Of a stretch of 64,000 nucleotides of DNA, positions 48,558 through 58,097 are shown one piece after another (within the stretch, counting starts at the first letter, position 1; every line of letters starts with the position of its first letter). The notes under the pieces are model-generated. The model saw only the letters and a list, made by a program, of their open reading frames with translations. It was not told where the DNA came from and ran no database searches. Where the stretch lies: contig NZ_JAMJWD020000002.1 of NCBI RefSeq assembly GCF_023554255.2, forward strand, positions 982,004 to 1,046,003. The letters are read 5' to 3'. The stretch comes from Phyllobacterium sp. 21LDTY02-6. Lineage in GTDB: Bacteria > Pseudomonadota > Alphaproteobacteria > Rhizobiales > Rhizobiaceae. Position numbers and translations under genes: made by a program.

Positions 48558-51269
48558 TCAGGCAAACGAGCCGTGGCAGTGCTTGTACTTCTTGCCGGAG
48601 CCGCAGGGGCAAAGCTCGTTGCGCCCCACCTTGCCCCATGTGCGGGGATTGTTCGGATCGCGATCGACGGGATCGACGATGCGCAGATCCTCCTCGGCCT
48701 CGTTGAAATCGTCCTGGCCGGTGGTGCCGTCGATATGATGGCCTTCCATCGCCGGCAGCGCCGGTTCCGGGGCATCGGCGGCCTCGCGGACGAGTTCGAC
48801 CCGCATGAGCTGCGATGTCACGTTCTGGCGCAGGTTCGCCAGCATCGCCTGGAACAGCTCGAAGGCCTCGGTCTTGTATTCGTTGAGCGGGTCGCGCTGC
48901 GCATAGCCGCGGAAGCCGACGACCGAGCGCAGATGGTCGAGATTGACCAGATGTTCGCGCCACAGGGCATCGAGGCTCTGCAGGATGACCGACTTCTCCA
49001 CATAGGCCATGATTTCCGGCCCGAAGCGTTCGGCGCGGTCCGCGGCGGCCTTCTCGACCGCTTCCATGATGCGCTCCCTGATGTCGTCGGGCTGGATATT
49101 GTCTTCCATCGCCCATTCGGTGACGGGCAGGTCGAGATTGAGGATGTTGCGGACATCCTCGTCCAGCTGCTGCACCGCCCATTGCTCGGCATAGGCGCCC
49201 TCGGGCGTATGCCGTGCGATCAGGTCGTCGACGACATCCTCGCGCATTTCACGGGTGGTCTGGCTGAGATCGGAACCGTCCATCAGCTCGATGCGCTGCT
49301 CAAAGATCACCTTGCGCTGATCGTTCATGACGTCGTCATATTTCAGCAGGTTCTTGCGGATGTCGAAATTGCGTGCCTCGACCTTCTTCTGCGCCTTCTC
49401 CAGCGCCTTGTTGATCCAGGGATGGACGATTGCCTCGTCTTCCTTCAGGCCGAGCTTCTGCAGCATTCCGTCCATGCGTTCGGAGCCGAAAATGCGCATC
49501 AGGTCGTCCTGCAGCGACAGGAAGAATTTCGACCGGCCCGGATCGCCCTGACGGCCGGAGCGGCCGCGCAGCTGGTTGTCGATGCGGCGGCTTTCATGGC
49601 GCTCGGTGGCGAGGACATAGAGCCCGCCGGCGGCAAGCGCCTTTTCCTTCAGCCTTGCGATATCCTCGCGGATCGCCGCTTCCCTGGCGCTGCGCTCCTC
49701 GCCTTCCGGCATGTCGCCCAGTTCCTGGTGCGTGCGCATTTCGAGATTGCCGCCGAGCTGGATGTCCGTGCCGCGGCCGGCCATGTTGGTCGCAATGGTG
49801 ATTGCGCCCGGCACGCCCGCCTGCGCCACGATATAGGCTTCCTGCTCGTGGTAGCGCGCGTTCAGCACCTGGAAATCCTTGAAGCCTTCCTTGCGCAGGC
49901 GCTCGGCGAGCAATTCGGATTTCTCGATCGAGGTCGTGCCGACGAGGACCGGCTGGCCCTTGTCCGCGGCCTCGCGGATATCGCGGACGATGGCGCGGTA
50001 TTTCTCCTCGACGGTCCGGTAGACCTCGTCGTCCTCGTCAATGCGCTGCACCGGGTTGTTGGTGGGGATTTCCGTGACTTCGAGGCCGTAAATATTGCCG
50101 AATTCCTCGGCTTCCGTCGAAGCCGTGCCGGTCATGCCGGCAAGCTTCTTGTACATGCGGAAATAGTTCTGGAAGGTGATCGAGGCCAGCGTCTGGTTTT
50201 CCGGCTGGATCGTCACATGTTCCTTCGCCTCCAGCGCCTGGTGCAGCCCTTCGGAGAAGCGGCGGCCCGGCATCATGCGGCCGGTGAACTCGTCGATGAT
50301 GACGATCTCGTCATTGCGGACGATATAGTCCTTGTCCTTCTGGAACAGCTTGTGGGCGCGAAGCGCATTGTTGACATGGTGGACGACGGCGACGTTCTCG
50401 ATGTCGTAGAGGCTCTCGCCCTTGAGATGGCCGGCCTCCCTCAGAAGGTTCTCGAGCTTTTCGGTGCCTTCCTCGGTGAAGATCGCGGTCTTCTGCTTCT
50501 CGTCGATCTCGTAGTCCTCCGGCTTCAGCGGCAGGATGAACGTGTCGATCAGATTGTAGAAGTCGGAGCGATCGTCGAGCGGGCCGGAGATGATGAGCGG
50601 CGTGCGCGCCTCGTCCACGAGGATGGAATCCACCTCGTCGACGATCGCGTAATGATGGCCGCGCTGCACCATCTGCGAGCGCTCATACTTCATGTTGTCG
50701 CGCAGATAGTCGAAGCCGAGCTCGTTGTTGGTGGCGTAGGTGATGTCGGCATTATAGGCGCGGGCGCGTTCCTCGTCGTCGAGCCCGTGGACGATGATGC
50801 CATAGCTCAGGCCGAGGAAATTGTAGATCTGGCCCATCCAGTGGGCGTCGCGGCTGGCGAGGTAGTCGTTGACCGTGACGACATGCACGCCCTTGCCCTC
50901 GAGCGCGTTCAGATAGACGGGGAGCGTCGCGACGAGCGTCTTGCCTTCACCGGTGCGCATCTCGGAAATGCCGCCCTGGTGGAGGACCATGCCGCCGATC
51001 AGCTGCACGTCGAAGGGCCGCATGCCGAGGACGCGCTTTGCAGCTTCCCTGGCGACGGCGAAGGCGGGCACGAGAAGATCGTCGAGCTTTACGCCCGAAG
51101 CGAGGTTTTCGCGGAACTCTGCGGTCTTTGCCTGCAACTGCTCATCGCTCAGGGCCGCGATTTCGGGCTCCAATGCGTTAATGGCGTCCACACGCGCTTT
51201 GTAACCTTTGACGCGACGCTCGTTTGACGAGCCGAAAATCTTGCGGGCGAGGCCGCCGAAACTGACCAT
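48558..51269 (-). CDS. secA: Protein translocase ATPase SecA
   Basis: SecA drives preproteins through SecYEG using ATP. This is the full 903-residue form. Walker A MRTGEGKT is at residues 104-111, the DEVDS-like Walker B lies in [26 protein letters not shown] motifs ([12 protein letters not shown]) follow, and the C-terminus has the zinc motif [14 protein letters not shown] for SecB and phospholipid contact. It is divergent from the ppiC-like gene across about 260 bp and ends with an intrinsic terminator. Confidence 0.98.
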   Translation of the reverse strand: MVSFGGLARKIFGSSNERRVKGYKARVDAINALEPEIAALSDEQLQAKTAEFRENLASGVKLDDLLVPAFAVAREAAKRVLGMRPFDVQLIGGMVLHQGGISEMRTGEGKTLVATLPVYLNALEGKGVHVVTVNDYLASRDAHWMGQIYNFLGLSYGIIVHGLDDEERARAYNADITYATNNELGFDYLRDNMKYERSQMVQRGHHYAIVDEVDSILVDEARTPLIISGPLDDRSDFYNLIDTFILPLKPEDYEIDEKQKTAIFTEEGTEKLENLLREAGHLKGESLYDIENVAVVHHVNNALRAHKLFQKDKDYIVRNDEIVIIDEFTGRMMPGRRFSEGLHQALEAKEHVTIQPENQTLASITFQNYFRMYKKLAGMTGTASTEAEEFGNIYGLEVTEIPTNNPVQRIDEDDEVYRTVEEKYRAIVRDIREAADKGQPVLVGTTSIEKSELLAERLRKEGFKDFQVLNARYHEQEAYIVAQAGVPGAITIATNMAGRGTDIQLGGNLEMRTHQELGDMPEGEERSAREAAIREDIARLKEKALAAGGLYVLATERHESRRIDNQLRGRSGRQGDPGRSKFFLSLQDDLMRIFGSERMDGMLQKLGLKEDEAIVHPWINKALEKAQKKVEARNFDIRKNLLKYDDVMNDQRKVIFEQRIELMDGSDLSQTTREMREDVVDDLIARHTPEGAYAEQWAVQQLDEDVRNILNLDLPVTEWAMEDNIQPDDIRERIMEAVEKAAADRAERFGPEIMAYVEKSVILQSLDALWREHLVNLDHLRSVVGFRGYAQRDPLNEYKTEAFELFQAMLANLRQNVTSQLMRVELVREAADAPEPALPAMEGHHIDGTTGQDDFNEAEEDLRIVDPVDRDPNNPRTWGKVGRNELCPCGSGKKYKHCHGSFA

Positions 51270-51298
51270 CCCTGGTCCTCTCTATAATTCGTTCCATC

Positions 51299-51388
51299 GG
51301 CGGACCCCGGAGTGGAGCCACCGGACTGAGACCAAGAAGCTGCGATAGACCCGGGCACCACTCCCAAGGTATAAGTGCATCTTCCGCC
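51299..51388. other. Nested dyad in the secA/ppiC intergenic region
   Basis: Two nested inverted repeats share a centre: outer GGCGGA (51299-51304) with TCCGCC (51383-51388), inner GGAGTGG (51309-51315) with CCACTCC (51358-51364). Inner CCGG pairs may extend it. It lies between the secA start (51269) and the ppiC-like start (51530) and could fold on either strand. Confidence 0.6.
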
Positions 51389-51529
51389 AAGCTATCTGGA
51401 CGCAAAGCCGTTGGACAGATAAGAGGGGCCTTGAATTATGTCAATGTTGAAGCGCTGCGGCCCAATGCTTCAAAATGGCCAAATTCTGCCATATTCATGG
51501 CTCGTACCGTTCCTCCCAAGGAGAAATTG

Positions 51530-52390
51530 ATGATGACCCGTTTGCAGAATAAAATTTCATTGCTGGCCACGGCCGCTATTTTGGCTGGCGTTTCAACCTT
51601 TGCGTTGGCGCAGGAGCCGAACAAGGTGCTGGCCACGGTCGATGGCACCGAGATTACCCAGAAGGACCTGGACCAGGCTTCCGCCGATCTCGACCCGCAG
51701 ATTTCGCAGTTGCCCGAGGACCAGCGGCGTCTGGCCGCCCTTGCGGCCATCATCGACATCAAGTCGTTCGCGACGAAGGCCGAGGCCGAGAAGCTCGACG
51801 AGACTGCCGAATTCAAGTCGCGCATGGACTTCCTCAAGGAACGCGCGCTGCACAATGAATATTTCAAGCAGCAGATCGTCGACAAGATCACCGATGCGGA
51901 CGTTCGCGCCCGCTACGACAAGGAAATCGCCGCGATGCCGGCCGAGAACGAAGTCCGCGCCCGTCACATCCTGGTGAAGACCAAGGAAGAGGCAGAGGCG
52001 ATCATCAAGCAGCTCGACAGCGGCGCCAATTTCGAGGAGATCGCCAAGACGAAATCGACCGACGGTTCCGCCGCGCAGGGTGGCGATCTTGGCTATTTCG
52101 GCCAGGGGCAGATGGTTCCGGAGTTCGACAAGGCCGCAAACGAGCTGGAAATCGGCAAATATACGAAAGTTCCGGTGCAGACTCAGTTCGGCTTCCACGT
52201 CATCAAGCTCGAGGACAAGCGGGCGAAGCAGCCGCCGGCATTCGACCAGGTCAAGGAGCAGGTCAAGTCGATGGTCATCCGCGAGCGCTACATGGACCTG
52301 ATCAAGAAGGAACGCGCTTCCCTGAAGATCGTCTATGCCGATCCGGAAGTGGAAAAGGCCTTCAAGGCCGCGACGGAAGCCCAGAAGTAA
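51530..52390 (+). CDS. Parvulin-type peptidyl-prolyl isomerase, exported
   Basis: This 286-residue protein has a Sec signal peptide (about residues 1-28, AFALAQ-like cleavage) and a SurA/PrsA-like layout. The parvulin domain reads [17 protein letters not shown], then [25 protein letters not shown] and [14 protein letters not shown] (about residues 143-235). It should help fold envelope proteins in the periplasm. The start at 51530 has AAGGAG upstream; a second ATG follows at once. A GC-rich hairpin lies after the stop. Confidence 0.92.
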   Translation: MMTRLQNKISLLATAAILAGVSTFALAQEPNKVLATVDGTEITQKDLDQASADLDPQISQLPEDQRRLAALAAIIDIKSFATKAEAEKLDETAEFKSRMDFLKERALHNEYFKQQIVDKITDADVRARYDKEIAAMPAENEVRARHILVKTKEEAEAIIKQLDSGANFEEIAKTKSTDGSAAQGGDLGYFGQGQMVPEFDKAANELEIGKYTKVPVQTQFGFHVIKLEDKRAKQPPAFDQVKEQVKSMVIRERYMDLIKKERASLKIVYADPEVEKAFKAATEAQK

Positions 52391-52399
52391 CGTTCCATC

Positions 52400-52422
52400 G
52401 AGCCCGGCATCCGTCCGGGCTC
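52400..52422 (+). terminator. Hairpin between ppiC-like gene and argJ
   Basis: A perfect eight-pair stem (GAGCCCGG/CCGGGCTC) with a 7-nt loop lies 9 bp after the stop. It is followed by GTCCCACC rather than a T-run, so it may be a partial terminator before argJ. Confidence 0.55.
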
Positions 52423-52463
52423 GTCCCACCTCCACGATAAGCCAGCCCATTTCGAGGTTCCAG

Positions 52464-53705
52464 ATGTCGACATCGGTCTCCCCCTTGGCGCCCAGACATG
52501 TGCCAGCAATGCCCGAAATACAGGGTCTTCGCATTGCGACGGCGGAAGCAGGGATCAAATACAAGAACCGCACCGATGTCATGATGCTGGTTTTCGACCG
52601 GCCGGCCGCCGTCGCAGGCGTGTTCACCCGGTCGAAATGCCCCTCGGCGGCGGTTGATTTCTGCCGCTCCAGCCTTGCCGGCGGCGTGGCGCGCGCCGTC
52701 GTGGTCAATTCCGGCAATGCCAATGCCTTCACCGGCAGGAAGGGCCGCGAATCCACCGATCTCACCGCTGCCGCCGCCGCCGAGGCGGTAGGCTGCAAGG
52801 CAAGCGAGGTCTTCCTCGCTTCGACCGGCGTGATCGGCGAACCGCTCGATGCGGCGAAGTTCAGCCATCTTCTCGGCGGCCTGGCCAAGCAGGCGGTCCC
52901 CGGCCGCTGGCAGGAGGCGGCCGAGGCGATCATGACCACCGACACCTTTCCGAAGGTGGCGACGGAAACCGTGCTCATCGGCGGCGTGCCCGTGACGATC
53001 AATGGCATAGCCAAGGGTGCAGGCATGATCGCGCCCGACATGGCGACCATGCTCAGCTTCGTCGCCACCGACGCGCCGATTGCCGCCGACGTGCTGCAGA
53101 AGCTGCTTTCGTCCGCCGTGGGCGGCAGTTTCAACTCCGTCACGGTGGATAGCGATACATCCACATCCGACACATTGCTGCTGTTTGCCACCGGCGCTGC
53201 CGCCGAGCGCGGCGCGGCACCCATCGACAACGCCGCCGACAGGCGGCTCAAGCCGTTTGCCAGGGCGCTGGAGCGGGTGCTGAAGAACCTCGCCCTCCAG
53301 GTGGTGCGCGACGGCGAGGGCGCCCGCAAGATGCTCGAGATCACCGTTACCGGCGCAACATCGGCGAAATCGGCGAAGCGCATCGCTTTGTCGATCGCCA
53401 ATTCCCCGCTGGTGAAGACAGCTGCCGCCGGCGAGGATGCCAATTGGGGCCGCGTCGTCATGGCCGTGGGCAAGGCCGGGGAGCCGGCGGATCGCGACCG
53501 GCTTGCCATCTGGTTCGGCGATATTCGCGTGGCGCGCGAGGGCGAGCGCGATCCGGACTATTCGGAAAGCGCGGCTTCGAGCTACATGAAGAACGAGGAT
53601 ATCAGGATCCGCGTCGACCTTGGCCTCGGCAAGGGCAAGGCGACGGTGTGGACCTGCGACCTCACCAAGGAATATGTGGCGATCAACGGCGATTATCGCA
53701 GCTGA
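52464..53705 (+). CDS. argJ: Bifunctional ornithine acetyltransferase / N-acetylglutamate synthase
   Basis: ArgJ recycles the acetyl group of N-acetylornithine to glutamate in arginine synthesis. It is made as one chain of 413 residues and cleaved before Thr195 in the conserved [14 protein letters not shown] (184-197), leaving the threonine as nucleophile. GNANAFTG (84-91) is also conserved. The start at 52464 (MSTSVSP) has GAGG before it. With argH at 25 kb the arginine pathway is split across the window. The next gene follows after 11 bp. Confidence 0.96.
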   Translation: MSTSVSPLAPRHVPAMPEIQGLRIATAEAGIKYKNRTDVMMLVFDRPAAVAGVFTRSKCPSAAVDFCRSSLAGGVARAVVVNSGNANAFTGRKGRESTDLTAAAAAEAVGCKASEVFLASTGVIGEPLDAAKFSHLLGGLAKQAVPGRWQEAAEAIMTTDTFPKVATETVLIGGVPVTINGIAKGAGMIAPDMATMLSFVATDAPIAADVLQKLLSSAVGGSFNSVTVDSDTSTSDTLLLFATGAAAERGAAPIDNAADRRLKPFARALERVLKNLALQVVRDGEGARKMLEITVTGATSAKSAKRIALSIANSPLVKTAAAGEDANWGRVVMAVGKAGEPADRDRLAIWFGDIRVAREGERDPDYSESAASSYMKNEDIRIRVDLGLGKGKATVWTCDLTKEYVAINGDYRS

Positions 53706-53716
53706 TCGGAGGAATG

Positions 53717-54469
53717 ATGGAATTACCGCAGATCAGGCAATTCGAAGCAGCGGGCTTCCGCGCCTGGCCGGCGGCGCATGTTCATTATGATGGCAGCTGG
53801 GCGGTGCGGACGACGCCGAACCATCCGGCAAAGCGGCTGAATTCCATCAATCCGCTCGATCCTTCCGATATCGGCAATATGGAGTCGCGCATCGCCGCCG
53901 ATGTGGAGCGCATGCGGCAGCAGGGCGTGAAACCGATGTTCCGCCTGTCGCCGCTGGCCCCGCCGCCGCTGGCCGCGCATCTCGCGGCTTCCGGTTGGGA
54001 GCGGTTCGACGATTCGCTGGTCATGGCCTTCGATCTTGCCGATACATTGCCGGCGGCTTCCGGCGTCGGGGTGACGAACAATGATGTCGACGGTTTCGTC
54101 GATGCCTATCTCGTCCTGCAACCGGGCAATGACGGCCTGAGGCGCGGGCTGACCGGGACCCTCGACGCAATCCAGCCGGAAAAGGCCCTGCTGACGATCG
54201 TCGATGACGGGCGCGTCGTCGCGGCGGGTATCTGCGTGCGCGACGGAGCCCTTGCCGGACTGTTCAACATCATCTCGGCGCCGGATGTGCGCCGCCGCGG
54301 CGTCGGGACGCGGCTGGTGCGGGCAGCGCTGGACTGGGCCGCGCAAAGGGGCGCGCGCAAGGCCTGGCTGCAGGTGGAATTGTCGAATGGCGCGGCGATC
54401 GCGCTTTACCATCGCTTCGGCTTCCAGGACATCTACCGATATCATTACATGCGGATGGCAGGCCGATGA
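53717..54469 (+). CDS. GNAT family N-acetyltransferase
   Basis: This 250-residue protein has a C-terminal GNAT domain with FNIISAPDVRRRGVGTRLVRAALDWAAQRGARKAWLQVELSNGAAIALYHRFGFQD. The RRRGVGTRL segment is the acetyl-CoA pyrophosphate loop. Two ATG codons start at 53714 and 53717; the second has better spacing from GGAGG. It lies between argJ and mutT, overlapping mutT by 4 bp. The acceptor is unknown. Confidence 0.9.
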   Translation: MELPQIRQFEAAGFRAWPAAHVHYDGSWAVRTTPNHPAKRLNSINPLDPSDIGNMESRIAADVERMRQQGVKPMFRLSPLAPPPLAAHLAASGWERFDDSLVMAFDLADTLPAASGVGVTNNDVDGFVDAYLVLQPGNDGLRRGLTGTLDAIQPEKALLTIVDDGRVVAAGICVRDGALAGLFNIISAPDVRRRGVGTRLVRAALDWAAQRGARKAWLQVELSNGAAIALYHRFGFQDIYRYHYMRMAGR

Positions 54470-54879
54470 GCAGTGCCCCCCTGCCGATCCTGCTGGTCAC
54501 CGCCTGCGCGCTCGTCGATTCCGACGGACGCGTGCTGTTGACGCAGCGACCCGAGGGCAAGAGCCTTGCCGGCCTGTGGGAATTCCCCGGCGGCAAGGTG
54601 GAGCCGGGCGAATCGCCCGAGGAGAGCCTCATCCGCGAATTGAAGGAGGAACTGGGCCTGACGGTGAAACCGGCGTGCCTCGCCCCGCTGACGTTCGCCA
54701 GCCACGGCTATGAGACTTTCCATCTGCTGATGCCATTGTTCATCTGCAGGCGCTATGAGGGCATCGCCCAGCCGCTTGAAGGCCAGGCGCTCAAATGGGT
54801 GCGCCCGACCGACATGCGCAACTATCCGATGCCGCCGGCCGACCTGCCATTGATCCCGTTTCTGATCGACCTGCTCTAA
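54466..54879 (+). CDS. mutT: 8-oxo-dGTP diphosphatase (MutT-type Nudix hydrolase)
   Basis: This 137-residue Nudix hydrolase would remove 8-oxo-dGTP from the nucleotide pool. The Nudix box is intact from Gly43 to Leu65 and fits Gx5Ex7REUxEExGU exactly (Glu49, Arg57, Glu58, Glu61, Glu62). The ATG overlaps the GNAT stop by 4 bp as ATGA. The argJ-GNAT-mutT order is common in rhizobia. A half copy of the dispersed repeat follows directly. Confidence 0.95.
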   Translation: MSSAPLPILLVTACALVDSDGRVLLTQRPEGKSLAGLWEFPGGKVEPGESPEESLIRELKEELGLTVKPACLAPLTFASHGYETFHLLMPLFICRRYEGIAQPLEGQALKWVRPTDMRNYPMPPADLPLIPFLIDLL

Positions 54880-54886
54880 CCACCCC

Positions 54887-54937
54887 CCTCATGCTGAGCT
54901 TGTCGAAGCACGCACTATGTTGATGCAATCCATAGAA
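54887..54937 (+). repeat. Half copy of the dispersed intergenic repeat
   Basis: The core CCTCATGCTGAG..TTGTCGAAG (54887-54908) begins eight bases after mutT. The following CACGCACTATGTTGATGCA matches, on the other strand, the right half of the repeat at 57240-57284 with one change in 19 bases. This stretch is otherwise free of genes up to 55053. Confidence 0.85.
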
Positions 54938-55052
54938 CCCGTCCCACCCGACCACACGCGCTAAATCTCCCCGTTAACCCTGATGCTTAAGGGAACTTTC
55001 ACCGGTTTAAGAGAGGTTTAATCAATAGTTGTGACGTGATTTCAGGTGGGGC

Positions 55053-55373
55053 ATGCAGCGCAAGAGCGATTATCTTGACGACGATCTTCTGCAACAGAGG
55101 GGCTATAAGCGGGCGGCGGGAAGCGTGCTGCGCTGCGCCTTGCTGTTCGGCTCGGCGGCAGTTGCGCTGGCGCTGATCATCGCGCCCCTTGCGCATCGCA
55201 CCAGCGACGCGCTCGTCGACGTTTCGGCGGGACAATCCATCGACCAGATATCGACCGGTTCGATCAAGCGGGCGGAACCGTCCATCTCCACGATCCGGCG
55301 CAGCGTGCTGCAGAACACGCCGACGGCGGTCTGCATCCTCGAACGCGACGGCACGAGGTCGGGCGACTGCTGA
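55053..55373 (+). CDS. Small membrane protein of unknown function
   Basis: This 106-residue protein has a charged N-terminus, one hydrophobic helix at about residues 27-47 (CALLFGSAAVALALIIAPLA) and a predicted extracytoplasmic C-terminal part with two cysteines close to the end (about residues 93 and 106). I do not recognise the family. It ends 5 bp before the convergent methyltransferase stop. The ATG at 55053 is the only reasonable start; a GGTGG is upstream. Confidence 0.7.
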   Translation: MQRKSDYLDDDLLQQRGYKRAAGSVLRCALLFGSAAVALALIIAPLAHRTSDALVDVSAGQSIDQISTGSIKRAEPSISTIRRSVLQNTPTAVCILERDGTRSGDC

Positions 55374-55378
55374 AGCCC

Positions 55379-56272
55379 CTAATCGGGCTCCGAGGCGGCA
55401 TTCTTGAGGAAATCGGCAAGCGACGCCTTGGCCGAGCCGGGCTTCAGCGGCTTCTGCTGCGATTCGTGAGGGGCCCAGCCGGACATCCATATGAATGAGA
55501 ATGTCGCCCTGATCCGGCCGTCCGGATCGCTGTAGCGTTCGGCATAGATTTCCGCCACCCGGGCGAAGAAGCGCCGGGTCAGCGGCTTGCGCGAGCGTCC
55601 GAACAGGATGTTCTGGGCGCCCATGGCCCTCAGGTCGCGAAACAGCCCGAATACCGAATCATAGCGCACCGTATAGGTCTCGATATCGGCGACCGGCAGG
55701 GCGAAGCCCGCGCGCTGCAGCAGGCCGCCCACGTCGCGCACATCGGCGAAGGGCGCGACGCGCGGGGCGGCGCCGCCGCTGATTTCGGCCTCGGCGGCGA
55801 TCATGCACTGGCGCAGCTCGGACAATGTGTCCTCGCCCGCCATCGCCCCGATGAAGAGCCCGTCGGGCCGCAGCGCGCGGCGAATCTGCAGCAGCGTTCC
55901 CGGCGTGTCGTTGGTCAGGTGCAGCGAGAGCAGCGAGACAATCAGATCGACGCTGGCGGGCCGCAGCGGCAGGAATTCCTCATCGGCGACGATCGCCGGA
56001 TAGGCCGGGTCGAGCAGGGCAGGGTCGCGTTCGGCCCGGTAGATGGCATCGGCCTTGCCGCTTTGCCGCACGGCGTCGGCGGCGTGACGTCCAAGACTGG
56101 CCAGCGCCACGGCAATGCCGAACTGGCGTTCGACCGCCGAAAGCCGCTCCCCGAGGTCATCGGCGGCGCGGGCGAGAAGAAAATCGCCGGCATGGCCGTG
56201 CTGCCGCAATGCCCGCCTCTGCCTTGCGAGGAGCAGGTCCCGATCGAAAATTGCGTGGCTGTCCTTTGCCAA
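55379..56272 (-). CDS. Methyltransferase, NDUFAF5/BioC-like
   Basis: This 297-residue class I methyltransferase begins FDRDLLLARQRRAL, which matches the bacterial relatives of mitochondrial NDUFAF5, an arginine hydroxylase needed for complex I assembly, and more distantly BioC. The middle contains LPLRPASVDLIVSLLSLHLTNDTPGTLLQIRRALRPDGLFIG. A role in respiratory complex I assembly is possible but is an inference from homology memory. It is divergent from comF with 44 bp between starts. Confidence 0.85.
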   Translation of the reverse strand: MAKDSHAIFDRDLLLARQRRALRQHGHAGDFLLARAADDLGERLSAVERQFGIAVALASLGRHAADAVRQSGKADAIYRAERDPALLDPAYPAIVADEEFLPLRPASVDLIVSLLSLHLTNDTPGTLLQIRRALRPDGLFIGAMAGEDTLSELRQCMIAAEAEISGGAAPRVAPFADVRDVGGLLQRAGFALPVADIETYTVRYDSVFGLFRDLRAMGAQNILFGRSRKPLTRRFFARVAEIYAERYSDPDGRIRATFSFIWMSGWAPHESQQKPLKPGSAKASLADFLKNAASEPD

Positions 56273-56316
56273 GTTTCGCGTCTCTTATCGCTGGTGTATG
56301 AGTAGTCCCGTGCTAA

Positions 56317-57120
56317 ATGCGGCGTCGCCGGGAGAATTGCAATGAGGCATGGTTGAAAACTTCCCTGGCGGTGGCACGCGGTGCTTTTCTGCGGCTGGCG
56401 AATACGGCTTCCGACCTGCTGTTCCCACCCTCCTGCGCCGGCTGCGGCGAGCATCTGGCCCGGGCCGGCAGCCTCTGCGGTCCATGCTGGGCCGAGGTCC
56501 GCTTTATCGACAAGCCCTATTGCCCCGTGCTGGGCACGCCGTTCAGCCATGATCTCGGTGCCGAGATTCTCTCGGCCGAAGCGATAGCCGACCCGCCGCC
56601 ATTCGCGCGGTCGCGATCCGTCGCGGTGCATGAGGGCATCATCCGCGAGATGGTCCACAGCCTGAAATATAATGACCGGCTCGATCTCGCTCCCTGGATG
56701 GCGGCGTGGCTGGCGCGGGCCGGCGCCGAGCTGCTGGCCGATTGCGATGTGATCGTACCGGTGCCGCTGCATGCGCGCCGCTTCTGGATGCGCCGCTCCA
56801 ACCAGTCCGCCGAACTTGCCCGCCATGTTGCCCGCCGGAGCGACAGGCCTTTCGAGCCGGACGCGCTGAAACGCGTGAAGCGCACGCGCCAGCAGGTCGG
56901 GCTGGGCCTGAGCCAGCGAACGGCCAATGTGCAGGGTGCCTTCAAGGTGCCGCCGGACCGGGAAATACTGGTTCGCGGCCGCAATGTGCTGCTGATCGAC
57001 GATGTCTATACGACGGGCGCAACGGTGAAGGCCGCCGCGCGCGCGCTGCTGCGATCGGGCGCGGCGCGGGTCGACGTGCTGACATTCGGCCGCGCGATAA
57101 AACAGGAGCTGCCGGTCTAG
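56317..57120 (+). CDS. comF: ComF family phosphoribosyltransferase-like protein
   Basis: This 267-residue ComF-type protein carries a four-cysteine zinc site (Cys40, Cys43, Cys54, Cys57) and a PRTase fold with the PRPP motif VLLIDDVYTTGAT near residue 230. LKRVKRTRQQVGLGLSQRTANVQGAF is the family signature. ComF proteins act in DNA uptake in some bacteria, but in rhizobia the link is unproven. The start is uncertain; a TTG at 56353 is possible. A long repeat region follows the stop. Confidence 0.9.
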   Translation: MRRRRENCNEAWLKTSLAVARGAFLRLANTASDLLFPPSCAGCGEHLARAGSLCGPCWAEVRFIDKPYCPVLGTPFSHDLGAEILSAEAIADPPPFARSRSVAVHEGIIREMVHSLKYNDRLDLAPWMAAWLARAGAELLADCDVIVPVPLHARRFWMRRSNQSAELARHVARRSDRPFEPDALKRVKRTRQQVGLGLSQRTANVQGAFKVPPDREILVRGRNVLLIDDVYTTGATVKAAARALLRSGAARVDVLTFGRAIKQELPV

Positions 57121-57188
57121 CTTCTTCCGCTTTTGCCAGCCACTTCCCGCGTGCTGGCAGAACTACCACCCTGCAAAACTCTATTTCC

Positions 57189-57284
57189 CCTCATCCTGAG
57201 CTTGTCGAAGGGCGCTGCAACGTTGCTGCAATCCCTCTAGAGCTGCATCAAGATAGTGCGTGCTTCGACAAGCTCAGCATGAGG
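57189..57284. repeat. Paired palindromic repeat, copy A
   Basis: The core CCTCATCCTGAG..TTGTCGAAGG (57189-57211) and its reverse complement (57263-57284, with one base different) flank a 51-bp spacer. The spacer is itself internally similar to copy B. Such cores recur widely in alphaproteobacterial intergenic DNA. Confidence 0.85.
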
Positions 57285-57732
57285 GAGGTGGGAGCTCAGG
57301 ATGAGGGAGGTGGGGTGCAATCCCTTTTCGAGATGCTGGATACGGAAAATCCGCACCACGCCCGCGAAATCGCGTCTGGTCATTGAAATGGGGGAGACGG
57401 GCGGTCTTCAGCGCGTCAGTATTATATCAGGGTCGAGGTCCGAAGACCGCCCGCGACGTCTTTGCCTGCTATTGTTACGCTTGTCAGACGCAACAACCCG
57501 GAAAACGAAGCGCCACCTCCGTTTCCTTCTGCAGTTTGCCGGCCGGTCGGGGTTGTCACTTCCGACCATTCGGCAACGCCACCCTTTCCCAGCAATCGAA
57601 ACAGCACCGGAAGCTGCTCCCCCACTGGAAAGGACCGAATCACAATAACCCGGTTTCAAAGTGGTGGGATAAGTTTCCATTTATCCCACCAGAGGCGACG
57701 TGTGTTGCATTACTGTTGTGGGGTCCTTCGTG

Positions 57733-57768
57733 CTTCGACAGGCTCAGCATGAGGGGCTCAGGATGAGG
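57733..57768. repeat. Dispersed repeat, single core copy
   Basis: CTTCGACAGGCTCAGCATGAGG at 57733-57754 is the core in reverse, followed directly by a second partial unit GGCTCAGGATGAGG (57755-57768). The same tandem partial is seen after copy A. Confidence 0.8.
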
Positions 57769-57848
57769 ATGATTGATTTGATTGCAGAAAAGCAGGGAGC
57801 CCAGATTGGAAACCTCGCAGAATTATCCCCCTACCAAACACCCAATTC

Positions 57849-57974
57849 CCTCATCCTGAGCTTGTCGAAGGGCGCAGCAACGTTTGTGCAATCTCTTTTT
57901 TTGGTCGCATCAAGATCGTGCGTGGTTCGTGGTTCGACTAGTTCACCATGAGGGAGGCAAGCTCAGCATGAGGG
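57849..57974. repeat. Paired palindromic repeat, copy B
   Basis: A perfect core copy (57849-57871) faces a decayed reverse copy (57932-57954) and a fragment at 57961-57974. The spacer GGCGCAGCAACGTTTGTGCAATC matches copy A with few changes, so A and B are diverged duplicates. Confidence 0.8.
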
Positions 57975-58097
57975 AAATGGAGGTTTGCAGGGTGGTGGTT
58001 CTGCGAAGTTTCATACTCAAGCTCCCAACCGATCCGGCAAAACAGCTCTTTTCGTCGCATTATTTGCTGCCTATATAGGGCTAAAGTGGAGAGTGTT

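Larger units (their letters stand above)
57157..58004. mobile_element. Composite element bounded by 24-bp inverted repeats
   Basis: The 24 bp at 57157-57180 and the 24 bp at 57981-58004 are inverted repeats with 22 identities (GCAGAAC-ACCACCCTGCAAA-CT). Inside are copies of the palindromic core at 57189, 57263, 57733 and 57849, and fragments at 57294, 57755, 57932 and 57961. No transposase is encoded, so it may be a non-autonomous (MITE-like) element or a nested pile of repeats. Confidence 0.7.
57121..58097. other. Gene-free, repeat-rich segment between comF and grxC
   Basis: These 977 bp hold no gene I can support. Short open frames (for example 57383-57766) overlap the repeats and hairpins and show no family pattern. 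Instead the segment holds outer inverted repeats, at least four copies of a palindromic core and several perfect hairpins, described separately. Confidence 0.85.

Noticed and set aside
48534..51227. 897-codon open frame antisense to secA
   Set aside because: High GC content with GC-rich third positions opens antisense frames. SecA is certain on the other strand, and the antisense product is a compositionally biased Leu/Ala/Val-rich sequence without family motifs.
57383..57766. 127-codon frame and neighbours in the comF-grxC spacer
   Set aside because: They run through inverted repeats and hairpins with no family motifs and no convincing ribosome binding site.
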